A stretch of DNA of 29,936 nt from a virus. How positions within the stretch are numbered: position 1 is the first letter of the stretch; every line of letters begins with the position of its first letter. The DNA is taken from the IMG/VR virus record IMGVR_UViG_3300029892_000129, positions 1 to 29,936 of that record; one strand, given 5' to 3'. Of the stretch, positions 24,072-29,936 are shown in pieces. The position numbers and the translations under genes are program-made. The notes under the pieces were generated by a model. That model had not been told where the DNA came from. It was given only the letters and a program-made list of their open reading frames with translations, and did not search any database.

Positions 24072-24440
24072 ATGAACGCCACCAACCAAATCCCTGCCAC
24101 CCAGAACGAAGAATGGGGCTTCTGGGGCACGATGAACGAGCATGCCAGCGTCGGATGGCCCCTGGCGATGGCTGCCATCTCGGACGCCACCAGCCAACCC
24201 CTCGAATCGGTTCGAGTCTTCCTTGACAGCCGCCACGGGCGCCACTTTGCCGACGACGTCGAGAACGGGCTTTACGAGGGCAAGGGCCTGGCGGACGCGA
24301 TCAACGCCGCCACCCAACGCTGGATGGGCTGGACGATTGGCCGCCAGACCAGCAAGCAGTTCGGCATCCCGCGCGGCCTGCCTTACCTGACGGGCTTCGT
24401 GATTCACTGCGAGATCGTCGAGGAATCGCTGGTCGCCTGA
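24072..24440 (+). CDS. Unknown 122-residue cassette protein
   Basis: A 122-residue protein starting MNATNQIPATQNEEWGFWGT. It is rich in Trp, with WGFWGT near the N-terminus, VRVFLDSRHGRHFADDVENG in the middle (about residues 47-66) and TQRWMGWTIGRQTSKQFGIP (about 85-104). The conserved-looking core and good codon use indicate a real gene. I do not recognise a named domain. It is soluble, with no membrane segment, and is preceded by the third leader copy. Its 3' end overlaps the end of the convergent methyltransferase gene by 37 bases. Confidence 0.82.
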   Translation: MNATNQIPATQNEEWGFWGTMNEHASVGWPLAMAAISDATSQPLESVRVFLDSRHGRHFADDVENGLYEGKGLADAINAATQRWMGWTIGRQTSKQFGIPRGLPYLTGFVIHCEIVEESLVA

Positions 24441-25672
24441 TCGAACAACACGCCATCCGACTCTCGGGTGGCCTGCTTGCCTGTCCAGTCCTGCCAGCGG
24501 CGCACGATTACATCCACGTACTTCGGATCGAGTTCGATCAGCCGCGCCAACCGCCCTGACTTCTCGGCGGCGATCAGCGTCGTGCCGGAACCGCCAAAGG
24601 GGTCGAGCACCACGTTGCCGGGTCGGCTCGAATTGCGGATCGCGCGCTCAACCAGCTCCACCGGCTTCATGGTCGGGTGCAGGTCGTTCTTCTGCGGCTT
24701 CTTGATGTGCCAGACGTCGCCCTGATCGCGGTCGCCACACCAGTGACGTTGCGCGCCTTCGGGCCAGCCGTAGAGGATCGGCTCATATTGGCGCTGGTAG
24801 TCGGCACGACCCAGCGTAAAGGTGTTCTTGGCCCAGATGATGAACGTCGACCACTTGCCACCGGCAGCACGGAATGCGGCCTGCAGCACGTCGAGTTCAC
24901 TGGAGGACATCGCCACGTAGATCCCGCCCCGGCAGTGCGCAATGGTTGGCGTCAAAGCCGCCAGCAGGAAGTCGTAAAAGCCGTCACCGAGGTTGTCGTT
25001 CAGGATCGCGCGATCCTTGCCGCGCATCTTGTCCTTGGCGCTGTTGGCGTAGTTCACGTTGTACGGTGGGTCGGTGAAGACCATGTCCACCGGATCGCCG
25101 TTGAGAACCCGGTCGTAGCTTTCGGCCACGGTGGAGTCACCGCACAGCAGGCGGTGACCGCCGAGTAGCCAAACGTCACCCGGGCGTGAAATTGGCCTCT
25201 CACTGATCTCGGGCACAGCATCGTCGTCGGTTTCGCCCTCAGCATCTGGCTCGTCGCCAGCCATCAACTCGGCCAACGCGTCGGCATCGAAGCCGGTGAG
25301 CGACAGGTCAAAGTTGTCGTCCTGCAGGGCAGCGATCTCGATGCGCAGCATCGCGTCGTCCCACCCGGCGTTTTCAGCGATGCGGTTGTCCGCGATGACC
25401 AGTGCTCGGCGCTGGGTCGGCGTCAGGTGATCGAGCACGACCACCGGCACCACTTCCAATCCGAGTTTCTGTGCAGCGGCCAGCCGCCCGTGCCCGGCGA
25501 CGATGACGCCATCGCTGCCTGCCAGGATCGGGTTGGTGAAGCCGAATTCGGCAATCGACGCAGCGATCTGCGCCACCTGATCGTCTGAATGGGTGCGTGC
25601 GTTGCGGGCATAGGGCAGCAGCTTGGCTGTCGGCCATTGCTCGATCTTGTCGGCAAACCAGGAGGCGGTCAT
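24404..25672 (-). CDS. ParB-domain DNA methyltransferase with DPPY motif, probably adenine-N6
   Basis: A 422-residue fusion. Residues 10-110 form a ParB/Srx-like nuclease domain (NPILAGSDGVIVAGHGRLAA, with the GHGR motif). After an acidic linker, residues 165-405 form a DNA methyltransferase: catalytic DPPY at 201-204 and the SAM-binding DPFGGSGTT at 357-365. Motif order (catalytic before SAM) is that of the beta class, and DPPY usually marks N6-adenine methylation. The ATG at 25672 overlaps the stop of its paralogue (ATGA). No restriction endonuclease gene is seen beside it, so it likely protects phage DNA against host restriction or modulates packaging or gene expression. Confidence 0.9.
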   Translation of the reverse strand: MTASWFADKIEQWPTAKLLPYARNARTHSDDQVAQIAASIAEFGFTNPILAGSDGVIVAGHGRLAAAQKLGLEVVPVVVLDHLTPTQRRALVIADNRIAENAGWDDAMLRIEIAALQDDNFDLSLTGFDADALAELMAGDEPDAEGETDDDAVPEISERPISRPGDVWLLGGHRLLCGDSTVAESYDRVLNGDPVDMVFTDPPYNVNYANSAKDKMRGKDRAILNDNLGDGFYDFLLAALTPTIAHCRGGIYVAMSSSELDVLQAAFRAAGGKWSTFIIWAKNTFTLGRADYQRQYEPILYGWPEGAQRHWCGDRDQGDVWHIKKPQKNDLHPTMKPVELVERAIRNSSRPGNVVLDPFGGSGTTLIAAEKSGRLARLIELDPKYVDVIVRRWQDWTGKQATRESDGVLFDQATSDSSTISQ

Positions 25673-27081
25673 TGCGCGGCCCCCATGGTGGCCAGACGTT
25701 CGTTGACCACCTCGTCGAAGGACTGGACAGTGGCCAACAGCGTGACGGGCACACCGGGGTGGTTCTGCTGGAAGCGCTTGATGGCGACGTCCACATACTC
25801 CGGCGCGATCTCGACGCTGCGACACACACGACCGGTGCGCTGTGCAGCCAGCATCGTGGTCCCGCTGCCGCCGAAGGGTTCGAACACGATGTCACCGGCC
25901 TCGGTGTAGGCCTCGATCACGAACTCTGGCAGCGCCACCGGGAATACGGCTGGGTGATCGATGTCCTGCCCGATCTTGCCCTTGTGGCGCATCACCCGGA
26001 TCACCGAGTCAGGAATCCGGGTGTCCTGTGTCGGTTGGCCCTTGTGCGTCCAGCCGCCGACCTCGCCATCTTTGCCGCGCATTGCCGTGGATGAGCCATC
26101 GGCACGCAGATGTGATTCCTGGCCGGCGTGCTTGCAGGGCACGATCTTGTTCGGCTTGCGGCTCTGGCGGTTGAAGTGGAAAACGAACTCGAAGCTCGGC
26201 GCGAAGCGGCCCGCCCAGTCGCCCGGCATCCCCGGCCCCTGATCCCAGACGTACCACGCGAAGCGCCGCCAGCCTTGTGTACGCATCCAGCCGAGCCACG
26301 CGTCCCAGTACGGGATGACTTCGTTGTCACGGTGGATCAGCCCGAGGTTGACCAGCACCTGTCCGTCGTCCGCCATTGGCACCTTGGCGAACACGCCGCG
26401 CATCAGGCCATCCCAGTCGGCGATGCCGTCGGAGGTGTAGTCGCGCTGATTGCCGTAGGGCGGCGAGGTGAAGCACAGCCGTGCCAAGTCACCCTGCATC
26501 AGAGCGGCGACCACGGTCGGATCGGTGGCGTCGCCACAGATCATGCGGTGCGGCCCGATGGCCCAGACATCGCCGGTGCGGGACACTGGCACCATGGGTG
26601 CTTCCGGCACGTCGTCGGCCGCGTCCGGTGCATTGGCGTCATCGTCCTGGTCGGCATCACCGGTGACGCCGTCGTCGGCGAGCAATGCCTCGATCTCAGT
26701 CTCATCGAAGCCGGTCAGTGCAAGGTCGTACCCAGCGTCGGACAGCTCGGCCAATTCCAGCGCCAGCAGTTCCTCGTTCCAGCCCGCATCGAGCGCCAGC
26801 CGATTGTCGGAGATGACGTAGGCGCGTTTCTGTGACGGTGACAGATGAGCAAGTTCGATCACCGGGACTTCATCGAGTCCCAGCTTGCGCGCGGCGGCCA
26901 TGCGGCCGTGACCGGCGATGATGCCGTTGTCACCATCCACCAGGACCGGATTCGTCCAGCCGTACTCCACGATGCTGGCGGCGATCTTGGCCACCTGCTC
27001 GTCGGTGTGCGTGCGCGGATTGCGGGCATAGGGGATCAGCGCCTCGACCTTGCGGTACTCGACGTTGAGCGTGTTCAGAAT
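25669..27081 (-). CDS. ParB-domain DNA methyltransferase with SPPY motif, probably cytosine-N4
   Basis: A paralogue of the next gene with the same design: ParB-like domain (NPVLVDGDNGIIAGHGRMAA), acidic linker with many Asp, and methyltransferase domain with SPPY at 206-209 and EPFGGSGTT at 401-409 (numbering from the start at 27081). SPPY is typical of cytosine-N4 enzymes, though assignment by motif is not absolute. The start is unclear. No ATG, GTG or TTG lies between the hairpin and the conserved region; ATT at 27081 or CTG at 27078 follow GAGGA at four and seven bases. A TTG at 27159 would require translation through the terminator-like hairpin. The C-terminal 40 residues are a helical extension. 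Confidence 0.88.
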   Translation of the reverse strand: MLNTLNVEYRKVEALIPYARNPRTHTDEQVAKIAASIVEYGWTNPVLVDGDNGIIAGHGRMAAARKLGLDEVPVIELAHLSPSQKRAYVISDNRLALDAGWNEELLALELAELSDAGYDLALTGFDETEIEALLADDGVTGDADQDDDANAPDAADDVPEAPMVPVSRTGDVWAIGPHRMICGDATDPTVVAALMQGDLARLCFTSPPYGNQRDYTSDGIADWDGLMRGVFAKVPMADDGQVLVNLGLIHRDNEVIPYWDAWLGWMRTQGWRRFAWYVWDQGPGMPGDWAGRFAPSFEFVFHFNRQSRKPNKIVPCKHAGQESHLRADGSSTAMRGKDGEVGGWTHKGQPTQDTRIPDSVIRVMRHKGKIGQDIDHPAVFPVALPEFVIEAYTEAGDIVFEPFGGSGTTMLAAQRTGRVCRSVEIAPEYVDVAIKRFQQNHPGVPVTLLATVQSFDEVVNERLATMGAAQ

Positions 27082-27093
27082 CAGTTCCTCGAA

Positions 27094-27128
27094 AAAAGGA
27101 AACCCGCCGACGGGAAACCGTGGGCGGG
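27094..27128 (-). terminator. Terminator-like hairpin before the methyltransferase operon
   Basis: CCCGCC (27103-27108) pairs with GGCGGG (27123-27128), and inside it ACGG (27110-27113) pairs with CCGT (27118-27121) around four bases. On the minus strand the stem is followed by TTTCC and six more T, a full rho-independent terminator. As it lies upstream of the methyltransferase genes and downstream of the replication-side genes, it would end that transcript or act as an attenuator. Confidence 0.75.
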
Positions 27129-27154
27129 CTCGTGATACGTGCTGGATGGGCGGG

Positions 27155-27189
27155 TGCAAACTGCAAACCCTGCAAACCTAGGTTTGCAG
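27155..27189. repeat. GCAAAC half-site cluster with 20-base palindrome
   Basis: TGCAAAC occurs three times in direct orientation at 27155-27161, 27162-27168 and 27171-27177, then once inverted. The last two form the perfect palindrome CTGCAAACCTAGGTTTGCAG at 27170-27189. The array lies upstream of the minus-strand methyltransferase operon. The pattern, a dyad operator plus tandem half-sites, is typical of a repressor or activator binding region, inferred from structure alone. Confidence 0.7.
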
Positions 27190-27196
27190 TCTGACG

Positions 27197-27433
27197 CTAA
27201 AAAAGCGCCGCGCTCGCGCCCCCCGCATTGCTTGGTGGCCAGGAAGGACCCGTGGCAGCAGGTCGTGGCCATCGCGAGCCGGAAACGACGAAGGCCACAG
27301 ACTGTGCTGTGGCCTTCAGACGTACTTCGCTCGCGAGATTAGCCGTAATACTAGCGAAAAAACCTCCAGATGTTGCACGCCGAAAAGGCGTCAAAACCCG
27401 CAGCGTTCCGCAAGATTCCGAGTGGCTTTGCAA
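27197..27433 (-). CDS. Possible 78-residue small protein (doubtful)
   Basis: This frame starts with TTG at 27433, ten bases after the stop of the DUF6362-like gene, with a weak GAGAAC upstream. The product is Ser- and Ala-rich, with the segments FFASITANLASEVRLKATAQ and SVAFVVSGSRWPRPAATGPS. Similar sequences turn up as hypothetical proteins in other prophages, but that may reflect conservation of the DNA or RNA structure, since the frame runs across a perfect hairpin. It ends in the T-run of a possible terminator. Confidence 0.25.
   Translation of the reverse strand: MQSHSESCGTLRVLTPFRRATSGGFFASITANLASEVRLKATAQSVAFVVSGSRWPRPAATGPSWPPSNAGGASAALF
27290..27317. other. Perfect 11-base-pair hairpin
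   Basis: GAAGGCCACAG at 27290-27300 pairs exactly with CTGTGGCCTTC at 27307-27317, leaving a six-base loop (ACTGTG). No T-run follows on either strand, so it does not look like a simple intrinsic terminator. It may be a protein-binding site, an RNA stability element or part of a small RNA. Confidence 0.6.
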
Positions 27434-27443
27434 CGGTTCTCAA

Positions 27444-27860
27444 CTACACGCAACGTCCGCGCGAATTGGCGACCGCGGCATGTCTCCTCGCGGCTTGCAG
27501 CTGCTCGACCACGATCGCCAGTGCCGCCTGCCAACGACGCCAGGCAGTGGTCCGGTCACAGGCGAAGCGGCAACAGACTTCTTTCCACGGGTACCGCTGC
27601 GCCCGCATCCAGACCAGGTGTCGCTGTTCCTCTTCCAGCCACTGGACCCACCGCATGGTCTCCAGCATCCGGTCGATGGCCGCAGGGTCGGGAGGAAAGC
27701 GGTAGACCGGCGGCTCAGCGCCGAGGTTTTCCCATGGCATGCGTTTGATCGCCGGCCAGCAGTTGAAGTACCCCTGCACGCGGACCGGAGGAAGGCGGTG
27801 GGCGGTTCGTGCGGCCTCGATGAACCGGTCGGCCACGGTCTCGATCGTCCACTCAGCCAT
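27444..27860 (-). CDS. DUF6362-like protein with helix-turn-helix
   Basis: A 138-residue protein starting MAEWTIETVADRFIEAARTA. It resembles DUF6362: conserved N-terminal helix, a GYFNCWPAIKRMPWENL segment (about residues 30-46), then a C-terminal helix-turn-helix of sigma-like type (WKEVCCRFACDRTTAWRRWQ, about residues 92-111). Phage proteins of this kind may act as late-gene or replication regulators; that is inference. Its ATG overlaps the end of the preceding gene by eight bases. Confidence 0.82.
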   Translation of the reverse strand: MAEWTIETVADRFIEAARTAHRLPPVRVQGYFNCWPAIKRMPWENLGAEPPVYRFPPDPAAIDRMLETMRWVQWLEEEQRHLVWMRAQRYPWKEVCCRFACDRTTAWRRWQAALAIVVEQLQAARRHAAVANSRGRCV

Positions 27861-28065
27861 GTCGACGCTCCTTCGCCCCGTACAGCCGATCGCCGATCCG
27901 GCGCAGCAGTTCGCGTTCGACCCAGTCGAGTCGCGCGTCGTCGGGCGAGATCACGAGGATCTGCTGGTCGCGCCAGCCCTCACGCTTGATCTGCTCCGGA
28001 TCGGGGCGCGGATCGGGGTGCAGTCGAGCCAGGGCACAGCGGTAGGCGGGAGTCGGAACCTTCAT
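27853..28065 (-). CDS. Small phage protein of unknown function
   Basis: A 70-residue protein starting MKVPTPAYRCALARLHPDPR. The ATG at 28065 is preceded by AGGAGG seven bases upstream, a strong ribosome binding site; an upstream start at 28146 lies inside the RuvC-like gene. The sequence GWRDQQILVISPDDARLDWV followed by ERELLRRIGDRLYG has good coding character. I do not recognise a domain. It is positioned between the resolvase and the DUF6362-like gene, in the same operon. Confidence 0.75.
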   Translation of the reverse strand: MKVPTPAYRCALARLHPDPRPDPEQIKREGWRDQQILVISPDDARLDWVERELLRRIGDRLYGAKERRHG

Positions 28066-28066
28066 C

Positions 28067-28528
28067 TCACACCTCCTGTGTCTCGACGGCCCAGTGCAGG
28101 AGTGCAATGGCATCGGCTTCGTTGTCGTCAGCCGGTGCGTGGCCACGCAACCGGGCGGCGCTGATCATCTGATCCTTGTTCGCGTTGCCCTTGCCGGTGG
28201 CGTGCTTCTTGATCGTGCCTACCGGAACGCCTTGGTACGGGATCTGGTGGTGCTCGCACCATGCGGTGAGGTGGGCCATGAACCCGCCGTAGGCGTGAGC
28301 TGCATCGACCCCGGCGTGGCGGCGCACCTCCTCGAAGTACACGGCGTCGATGCCGTCGCAGGACTGCTTGATCTCGGTGAGCCAGCGTTTGAATCGCAGG
28401 TAGCGCATGCCGCCACCCTCGAAGCGTTGCGGCTTGAAGGATTCCGATCCGCTGGTCACTGCGCCATCGCGGTCGCGCAGCGCCCAGCCTGTCTGGGTGC
28501 CGAGATCCAGTGCCAGGATCGAGGGCAT
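28067..28528 (-). CDS. RuvC-like Holliday junction resolvase
   Basis: A 153-residue RNase H-fold nuclease that cleaves branched DNA during phage replication and before packaging. Catalytic residues are visible: Asp8 in LALDLGTQTGWAL, Glu66 in VYFEEV, and Asp135/Asp139 in DDNEADAIALL; KGNANKDQM is also family-typical. The start at 28528 fits the family N-terminus but has no good ribosome binding site. The frame stays open upstream to an ATG at 28846, which has GGAGG six bases before it and overlaps the preceding stop (ATGA). A 259-residue product with a 106-residue, repeat-derived extension is therefore possible. Confidence 0.87.
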   Translation of the reverse strand: MPSILALDLGTQTGWALRDRDGAVTSGSESFKPQRFEGGGMRYLRFKRWLTEIKQSCDGIDAVYFEEVRRHAGVDAAHAYGGFMAHLTAWCEHHQIPYQGVPVGTIKKHATGKGNANKDQMISAARLRGHAPADDNEADAIALLHWAVETQEV

Positions 28529-28571
28529 GGATGGCCGCCGATGATCTGAGCCCGGGTGGCCGGCAAGCCCT

Positions 28572-28613
28572 CTACGTAGGGTGGAGGGACCCTCTGGTCC
28601 CTCTCCTACGTAG
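28572..28613. other. Long two-part hairpin
   Basis: CTACGTAGG (28572-28580) pairs with CCTACGTAG (28605-28613), and after a small internal loop AGGGACC (28585-28591) pairs with GGTCCCT (28596-28602) around CTCT. Each outer arm itself contains the palindrome TACGTA. There is no T-run. It lies just upstream of the RuvC-like start on the minus strand and may be a binding site or an RNA structure controlling translation of that gene. Confidence 0.7.
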
Positions 28614-28630
28614 TAGGAGGGGGAGTTTTC

Positions 28631-28825
28631 GCCAACTGGAGAACGGGAGAAATTCCAGCAACCACGCGGGTTTGCGCCAGTTGGCAAGTTGGCAGCGTTA
28701 CCAACTGCCAACTGCGGGTCATTTCCCGCATTACCCTGATTTACCTGGACTTTCAGTTGGCAGGGGTTTGCCAACTGCGGGAAGTTGGCAAGGAAATGGG
28801 TGCAGTTGGCAACGGCGCTGCCAAC
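28631..28825. repeat. Cluster of GTTGGC/GCCAAC half-sites
   Basis: Within about 195 bases GTTGGC appears at 28680, 28688, 28756, 28784 and 28805, and its complement GCCAAC at 28631, 28707, 28770 and 28820; a variant ACCAAC lies at 28700. Most are extended to CAGTTGGCA or TGCCAACTG. The array is next to a RepA-like replication ATPase, so it may be an origin with initiator-binding repeats or an operator region. It contains no independent gene that I can support, apart from the possible RuvC extension. Confidence 0.7.
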
Positions 28826-28842
28826 TGCCGATTGGGCAATGT

Positions 28843-29936
28843 TCATGAGGCCTCCGGGTCGTTCAGTTCGTCGTGGTAGACCCACACCTCGGGGTTCTCG
28901 ACAGGCATCGAGGCGCCGGAATGCGGGCACTTGTAGTGGGTCGGGAGCACCGTGTACTCGCGCATCGGCAACTCGCCGGTGGCCGTGTCGACTTCGCCCG
29001 CTGGCATGCGCAGCACCATGCCTTCGACGCAGAGATAGCCGAACTTGGTGCGGCCGCTTGACGGCAGACCGTAGTCCGCAGCGTTGCGGAAATATTTGAT
29101 GTAGCCCTGCGTCGAGAGCGCGGAGAGGCGCTCGCGGATGGTGCGCTCGCCGCCCAGCCCCGCCTTGCCCTCGAAGCTTTCTGCAAACTGGTTGGCGGTG
29201 TAGCAGCGCCCCTGGGCCGCCTCGTCGAACAGGATCTGCAGGATGGCGTCGCGCTTGCGGCGGCGCTCGGCATCCAAGCGCTCGCCGTAGTCCTTCATCA
29301 CCAGCCGCTCGTTGGCATCGACCTCGCGCCACTCGCCGTTGATCTTGTCGACATGCCTTTGCGGGATACCTGCGCCGTTGCGCAGCTCAAAGATCAGCTG
29401 GCGGGTCGTTCTGGTCTCGTCGGGCCTGAACAACAACATCCCGGTCGAGTAGTAGCCGCGCAGACTTCCCGCGCCGGCCAGTGCCTGGAACGGGTCCTCC
29501 TCGAACTGCTTCTTGCCGAGCTTCTTGGTGTGGTGGGCGAGGATGACGCCGGCGTCCGGATTCACTGCCTGGCGAATGCGCTCCACCCGCTGGGACAGGA
29601 AGAACAGCATGGCGCCGTTGTCGTTCTCGCCACCGGCGTCGCCGCCATCGAACACGTTGCGGATCGGATCGATGGCGATGATGTCGGGAGGCTCGCCGCC
29701 GAAAGCCTGCGCGATCGCCGGGATCACCTGCGCCAGTCCCGCGTCATCGAGCACCAGCCGCAACTGCGGTGTGGCGACGAAGTTGGCGCGAGCATCCAAA
29801 AGCCGGTGTGATGGCAGGCGCACGTCCTTCACGCGCTCGCGCAGGTAGTGGTACTGGACTTCGGCCTGCAAATAAAACACCCGCAGCGGGCGCGGCGGCG
29901 TCATGGCGAGGAAGGTCGCGCCCGCGGCCATGTGCG
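28843..29936 (-). CDS. RepA-like AAA ATPase, replication protein (5' truncated)
   Basis: The frame runs to the right edge, so the N-terminus with the Walker A motif is outside the window. The visible 364 or so residues include a Walker B-like segment (PPDIIAIDPIRNVFDGG) and GVILAHHTKKLGKKQFEEDP with the conserved His pair, as in RepA/AAA_25 hexameric helicases. LFELRNG-type strands (RQLIFELRNGAGIP) follow, and a C-terminal winged-helix-like region (TANQFAESFEGKAGLGGERT, then IRERLSALSTQGYIKYF) may bind DNA. It probably unwinds DNA or loads the helicase at the phage origin. The gene ends in the ATGA overlap that begins the frame leading into RuvC. Confidence 0.82.
   Translation of the reverse strand, partial: HMAAGATFLAMTPPRPLRVFYLQAEVQYHYLRERVKDVRLPSHRLLDARANFVATPQLRLVLDDAGLAQVIPAIAQAFGGEPPDIIAIDPIRNVFDGGDAGGENDNGAMLFFLSQRVERIRQAVNPDAGVILAHHTKKLGKKQFEEDPFQALAGAGSLRGYYSTGMLLFRPDETRTTRQLIFELRNGAGIPQRHVDKINGEWREVDANERLVMKDYGERLDAERRRKRDAILQILFDEAAQGRCYTANQFAESFEGKAGLGGERTIRERLSALSTQGYIKYFRNAADYGLPSSGRTKFGYLCVEGMVLRMPAGEVDTATGELPMREYTVLPTHYKCPHSGASMPVENPEVWVYHDELNDPEAS

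Larger units (their letters stand above)
27129..27443. other. Regulatory-looking intergenic region
   Basis: About 315 bases with no well-supported gene. It contains the GCAAAC operator-like cluster (27155-27189), a six-A run next to a GC-rich segment (27199-27220, a weak minus-strand terminator candidate), and a perfect 11-base-pair hairpin (27290-27317). The base composition is less GC-rich than the flanking genes. A minus-strand frame of 78 codons (27197-27433, TTG start) spans it and resembles short proteins annotated in other prophages, but the poor start and heavy secondary structure leave its coding status open. Confidence 0.6.

Noticed and set aside
27081-27272. Minus-strand frame of 63 codons ending near the methyltransferase start
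   Set aside because: It reads through the GCAAAC palindrome and the terminator hairpin, has no ribosome binding site, and its resemblance to hypothetical proteins may reflect conserved regulatory DNA.
28785-29099. Plus-strand frame of 104 codons
   Set aside because: It covers the repeat array and the antisense of the ATPase gene and has an Arg-rich product without plausible features.

Overview
The window is almost entirely a prophage of lambda-like siphovirus type in a GC-rich bacterium, most likely a beta- or gammaproteobacterium (inferred from gene content; there is no rRNA or other taxonomic marker). The first 861 bases are the 3' end of a host membrane-phosphatase gene (PAP2 core plus LssY-type C-terminal domain). 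From about base 1043 to the right edge everything is phage. Nearly all phage genes lie on the minus strand, so transcription runs right to left: replication and methylation genes at the right, then packaging, head, tail and lysis genes toward the host junction. Integrase, repressor and the other prophage end are not in the window.

From right to left: (i) a RepA-like AAA ATPase cut by the window edge, a 300-base region packed with GTTGGC/GCCAAC half-sites and a long hairpin, a RuvC-like resolvase and two small genes (one DUF6362-like); (ii) a 300-base regulatory-looking gap with GCAAAC repeats and strong hairpins, then two paralogous ParB-domain DNA methyltransferases, one with a DPPY and one with an SPPY catalytic motif; (iii) a plus-strand insert of three small genes (DUF6900-like, DUF3489-like and an unknown), each preceded by a copy of the same short leader at nearly identical distance from its start codon; (iv) terminase small and large subunits, two fibre-like genes, gpW, portal, S49 protease with a nested scaffold start, gpD-like decoration protein, gpE-like capsid, head-tail joining genes; (v) tail genes: terminator-like, DUF7210-like, tail tube, a G/GT chaperone pair with a canonical -1 frameshift signal, DUF6441-like, tape measure, two related virion proteins, a large tail protein, BR0599-type hub, J-like tip protein and DUF2793-like protein; (vi) lysis: DUF6127-like membrane protein, 3TM holin and a GH24 endolysin.

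The head module follows the lambda order A-W-B-C-D-E, while the distal tail and holin resemble those of gene-transfer-agent-type phages, so the element is a mosaic. Most neighbouring genes overlap by 1-11 bases (TGATG or ATGA), which indicates one long translationally coupled late operon. The most unusual items are the repeated leader of the plus-strand cassette, the well-formed frameshift signal, the two fibre-like genes inside the head module, and the two repeat clusters near the replication and methylation genes.
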